NCBI GenBank assembly: GCA_021799715.1 | Contig: JAJYZY010000062.1 | Location: 1-14,247 of the forward strand | Origin: Planctomycetota bacterium | GTDB lineage: Bacteria > Planctomycetota > Phycisphaerae > WQYP01 | Direction: 5' to 3' | Length of the DNA: 14,247 nt | Shown here: in pieces, positions 14,235 to 14,247 of the stretch | How positions within the stretch are numbered: the stretch's first letter is position 1 | Layout: every line of letters begins with the position of its first letter | The notes under the pieces: generated by a model | Databases searched by the model: none | The model's input: the letters and a program-made list of their open reading frames with translations, nothing else | What the model was told of the DNA's origin: nothing | Position numbers and translations under genes: made by a program

Positions 14235-14247
14235 TACACCAGTGCAC

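Noticed and set aside
1..14247. CRISPR arrays, insertion sequences, tRNA or rRNA genes, prophage modules
   Set aside because: No regularly spaced repeats, transposase motifs, tRNA cloverleaf or phage structural genes were seen. The repetitive protein motifs are paralogous beta-helix enzymes.

Overview
The window looks like part of a plant-polysaccharide (pectin/galacturonan) utilisation locus from a planctomycete, most likely of the Phycisphaerae type. The lineage call rests on one protein that pairs a GFTLIELLVVISIIALL prepilin leader with a C-terminal 'H-X9-DG'-type motif, a pairing extremely common in Planctomycetota and also seen in Verrucomicrobiota and Lentisphaerota. Many secreted beta-helix enzymes fit the same picture. 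The lineage is an inference; there is no rRNA or other phylogenetic marker.

Left half (about 106-6230, all minus strand, read right to left): uxaC (uronate isomerase), uxaE (tagaturonate 3-epimerase), a D-2-hydroxyacid dehydrogenase, an Ldh_2 (malate/L-lactate dehydrogenase-like) oxidoreductase, an SDR oxidoreductase, and an 89-residue six-cysteine zinc-ribbon-like protein. The last three genes overlap by four bases each and are probably translationally coupled. UxaC plus UxaE would turn D-galacturonate into D-tagaturonate and then D-fructuronate. One of the three oxidoreductases is then expected to reduce fructuronate. No classical mannitol-dehydrogenase-type UxuB, no UxuA, KdgK or KdgA, no transporter and no transcription factor lies in the window.

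Middle (6231-6886): a 656-bp divergent regulatory region. It holds a good sigma70-type promoter facing each way, a perfect 8-bp palindrome GTGCGCAC found once near each promoter, further inverted repeats placed like operators, and a leader of roughly 245 nt with several hairpins in front of the prepilin-like gene.

Right half (6887-14234, all plus strand): the prepilin-like protein, a terminator-like hairpin, then four secreted pectinases: a pectin methylesterase (CE8), a large CE8-GH28 fusion, a stand-alone GH28 polygalacturonase starting 13 nt after the fusion, and a third, more divergent CE8. All CE8 and GH28 catalytic residues I could check are intact. Together the products would de-esterify pectin and hydrolyse homogalacturonan outside the cytoplasm, while the minus-strand operon processes the galacturonate released. 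The three CE8 domains and two GH28 domains look like products of local duplication and fusion.
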